NCBI GenBank assembly: GCA_020249505.1
Contig: JADCFN010000027.1
Location: 1-56,405 of the forward strand
DNA from: Roseomonas sp.
Lineage (GTDB): Bacteria > Pseudomonadota > Alphaproteobacteria > Acetobacterales > Acetobacteraceae
Direction: 5' to 3'
Length of the DNA stretch: 56,405 bases
Made by a program: the position numbers and the translations under genes. Every line of letters starts with the position of its first letter. The first letter of the stretch is position 1. Shown here one piece after another: positions 55,558 to 56,405 of the stretch. The notes below the pieces were generated by a model, which ran no database searches, was not told the origin of the DNA, and was given only the letters and a program-made list of their open reading frames with translations.

Positions 55558-56256
55558 ATGATCACGCGCAGAAGCATAATGGCGGCTGGGGCAGTAACGC
55601 TGGCCGCACCCGCAGTACGGGCGCAAGGTACCTGGCCTGACAAGCCCTTGCGCTTTGTGATCGGCGGCGCCGCGGGCGGGGTTTCCGATATCTTCCTGCG
55701 GATGATGGAAAACCGTCTGCGCGAAAGGCTCGGCCAGCCCATGATCATAGACCCGCGCCCTGGCGCGGGCGGCATGGTGGGGGCGGAAGTCACCGCCCGC
55801 GCGGCGCCCGATGGCTATACCTACTACGTCAATCACATCGCCTCACACGGGATTGGGCCGACACTTTATCGGCGCCTTTCCTTTGATCCGCTCAGGGATT
55901 TGCCGGGGGTGGCGCGCATTGCTGCCATGCCCAATGTGCTGATCATCAAGGGCGATAGCCCGATCAAATCCGTCGCGGAATTGGTCGCCTTCTGCAAGGC
56001 CAATCCGGCGCGGGGGAATTTTTCCTCGGCCGGGTCGGGCACGTCTTCGCATCTTTCTGGGCTGCTATTTGGCATGCGCATGGGGATTGAGGTGACGCAT
56101 GTGCCCTATCGCGGCACCGCGCCTTCCATGGCGGCGGTAATGAATGGCGAAACGCTATTCGCGATTGATAACGCACCCGCTTCGCGCCCGCAGGTGTTGG
56201 GGGGCTTGCTGAAGGCACTGGGCGTTTCAACCGCGAAGCGTTCCAGTACCAAGAGG
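55558..56256 (+). pseudogene. Bug/TctC binding-protein gene cut by the IS
   Basis: From ATG 55558 (GGGAGG site) the protein is a normal Bug receptor for 233 residues: signal peptide 1-23 (TRRSIMAAGAVTLAAPAVRAQ), mature start WPDKPLRFVIGGAAGGVSD, VTHVPYRGTAPSMAAVMNG, and QVLGGLLKALGVSTAKRSS. At 56257 the IS end begins, exactly at a codon boundary. The frame then runs into 12 IS-encoded residues and stops at 56295. About 80-90 C-terminal residues, which close the second lobe, are missing, so the product should be non-functional. Confidence 0.88.
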
Positions 56257-56277
56257 TGGCTCGGTTTGTTTGAACAA
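56257..56277 (+). repeat. Terminal inverted repeat of the right IS copy
   Basis: Begins TGGCTCGG, six bases, TGAACAA, matching the left IS end in opposite orientation. It marks where the IS enters the Bug gene. Confidence 0.75.
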
Positions 56278-56312
56278 TTCCTGGGCGTTTCCTAAGTGGG
56301 TCTCTGCCTCGG

Positions 56313-56405
56313 TTAGGCCGCCATCGGAATTGATGGCAGCGCGGTAAAATAGGCATCGTCCGGCGTCCGCCCGTCAAGGCTCGAATGGGGCCGACGGGTG
56401 TTGTA
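56313..56405 (-). CDS. IS3-family transposase OrfB, C-terminus only
   Basis: Thirty residues and a TAA stop: YNTRRPHSSLDGRTPDDAYF followed by TALPSIPMAA. The YNxxRPHSSLxGxTP motif is the hallmark C-terminus of the DDE integrase of IS3 elements. The catalytic DDE residues are outside the window. Confidence 0.92.
   Translation of the reverse strand, partial: YNTRRPHSSLDGRTPDDAYFTALPSIPMAA

Larger units (their letters stand above)
56257..56405 (-). mobile_element. IS3-family insertion sequence, 3' end only (right copy)
   Basis: The element enters the Bug gene at 56257 and continues past the window edge. It carries the orfB C-terminus on the minus strand and a terminal repeat matching the left copy. 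Together the two window ends show the two opposite ends of the same kind of element, so the window probably ends where the assembly hit a multi-copy repeat. Confidence 0.85.

Overview
This window looks like a draft-assembly piece of the chromosome of a GC-rich alphaproteobacterium, most likely Acetobacteraceae (Roseomonas-like). Signs for this are the cell-cycle methylase CcrM next to RNase HII, an iscR/cysteine desulfurase pair with a divergent alpha/beta hydrolase, the mutY / dciA / dsbA / smc neighbourhood, divergent anmK and tyrS, several orphan Bug-type (TctC) binding proteins, and a ChvG-like sensor kinase. The family-level assignment is inference from gene content. I found no tRNA, rRNA, CRISPR array or phage region.

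Both ends lie inside an IS3-family insertion sequence in the same (minus) orientation. The left edge holds the start of orfA and one terminal inverted repeat. The right edge holds the other terminal repeat and the last 30 codons of orfB. The right copy interrupts a Bug-protein gene after residue 233; the left copy abuts a low-GC LamG-like gene.

Layout: 0.3-0.9 kb, IS-adjacent orphan. 0.9-6.3 kb, AmpD-type amidase, DjlA-type co-chaperone, amidase-signature enzyme, methyltransferase, CnbZ-like protein and a Gfo/Idh/MocA dehydrogenase. 6.3-9.6 kb, a possible acid-utilisation cassette: Bug protein and CoA-transferase divergent from an HMG-CoA-lyase-like enzyme, with a two-hairpin palindromic element between them. 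9.7-12.3 kb, cysteine desulfurase, IscR and divergent hydrolase around a 388-base regulatory region. 12.4-20.4 kb, Bug protein, anmK, tyrS, MFS, murJ, grpE and a DapA-family aldolase. 20.4-26.9 kb, smc, dsbA, dciA and mutY. 26.9-29.5 kb, a cytochrome P450 translationally coupled to a membrane glycosyltransferase. 29.5-36.7 kb, ccrM, rnhB, MFS, Bug protein, metY-hemB and a pRiA4b ORF-3 protein. 36.7-45.1 kb, GMC oxidoreductase, a TPR/hydrolase/CoA-transferase operon, trpBA, rutE-like and NifU-like genes. 45.2-49.3 kb, a four-gene operon with 4-base overlaps at every junction (carboxymuconolactone-decarboxylase-like, DUF2272 lipoprotein, ene-reductase, SelO). 49.4-56.3 kb, lolA, secB, hemH, HAD phosphatase, two tandem DUF805 genes (the second with an in-frame TGA), the ChvG-like kinase and the interrupted Bug gene.

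Most genes are ordinary housekeeping or accessory metabolism. The most unusual items are the P450-glycosyltransferase pair, the SelO operon, the HMG-lyase cassette with its hairpins, the repeated hairpin-competent metY leader, the doubled CCTCTGAGG site upstream of iscR, and the nonsense codon in the second DUF805 gene. No single feature clearly proves a new system; the operon-level hypotheses are marked as inference.
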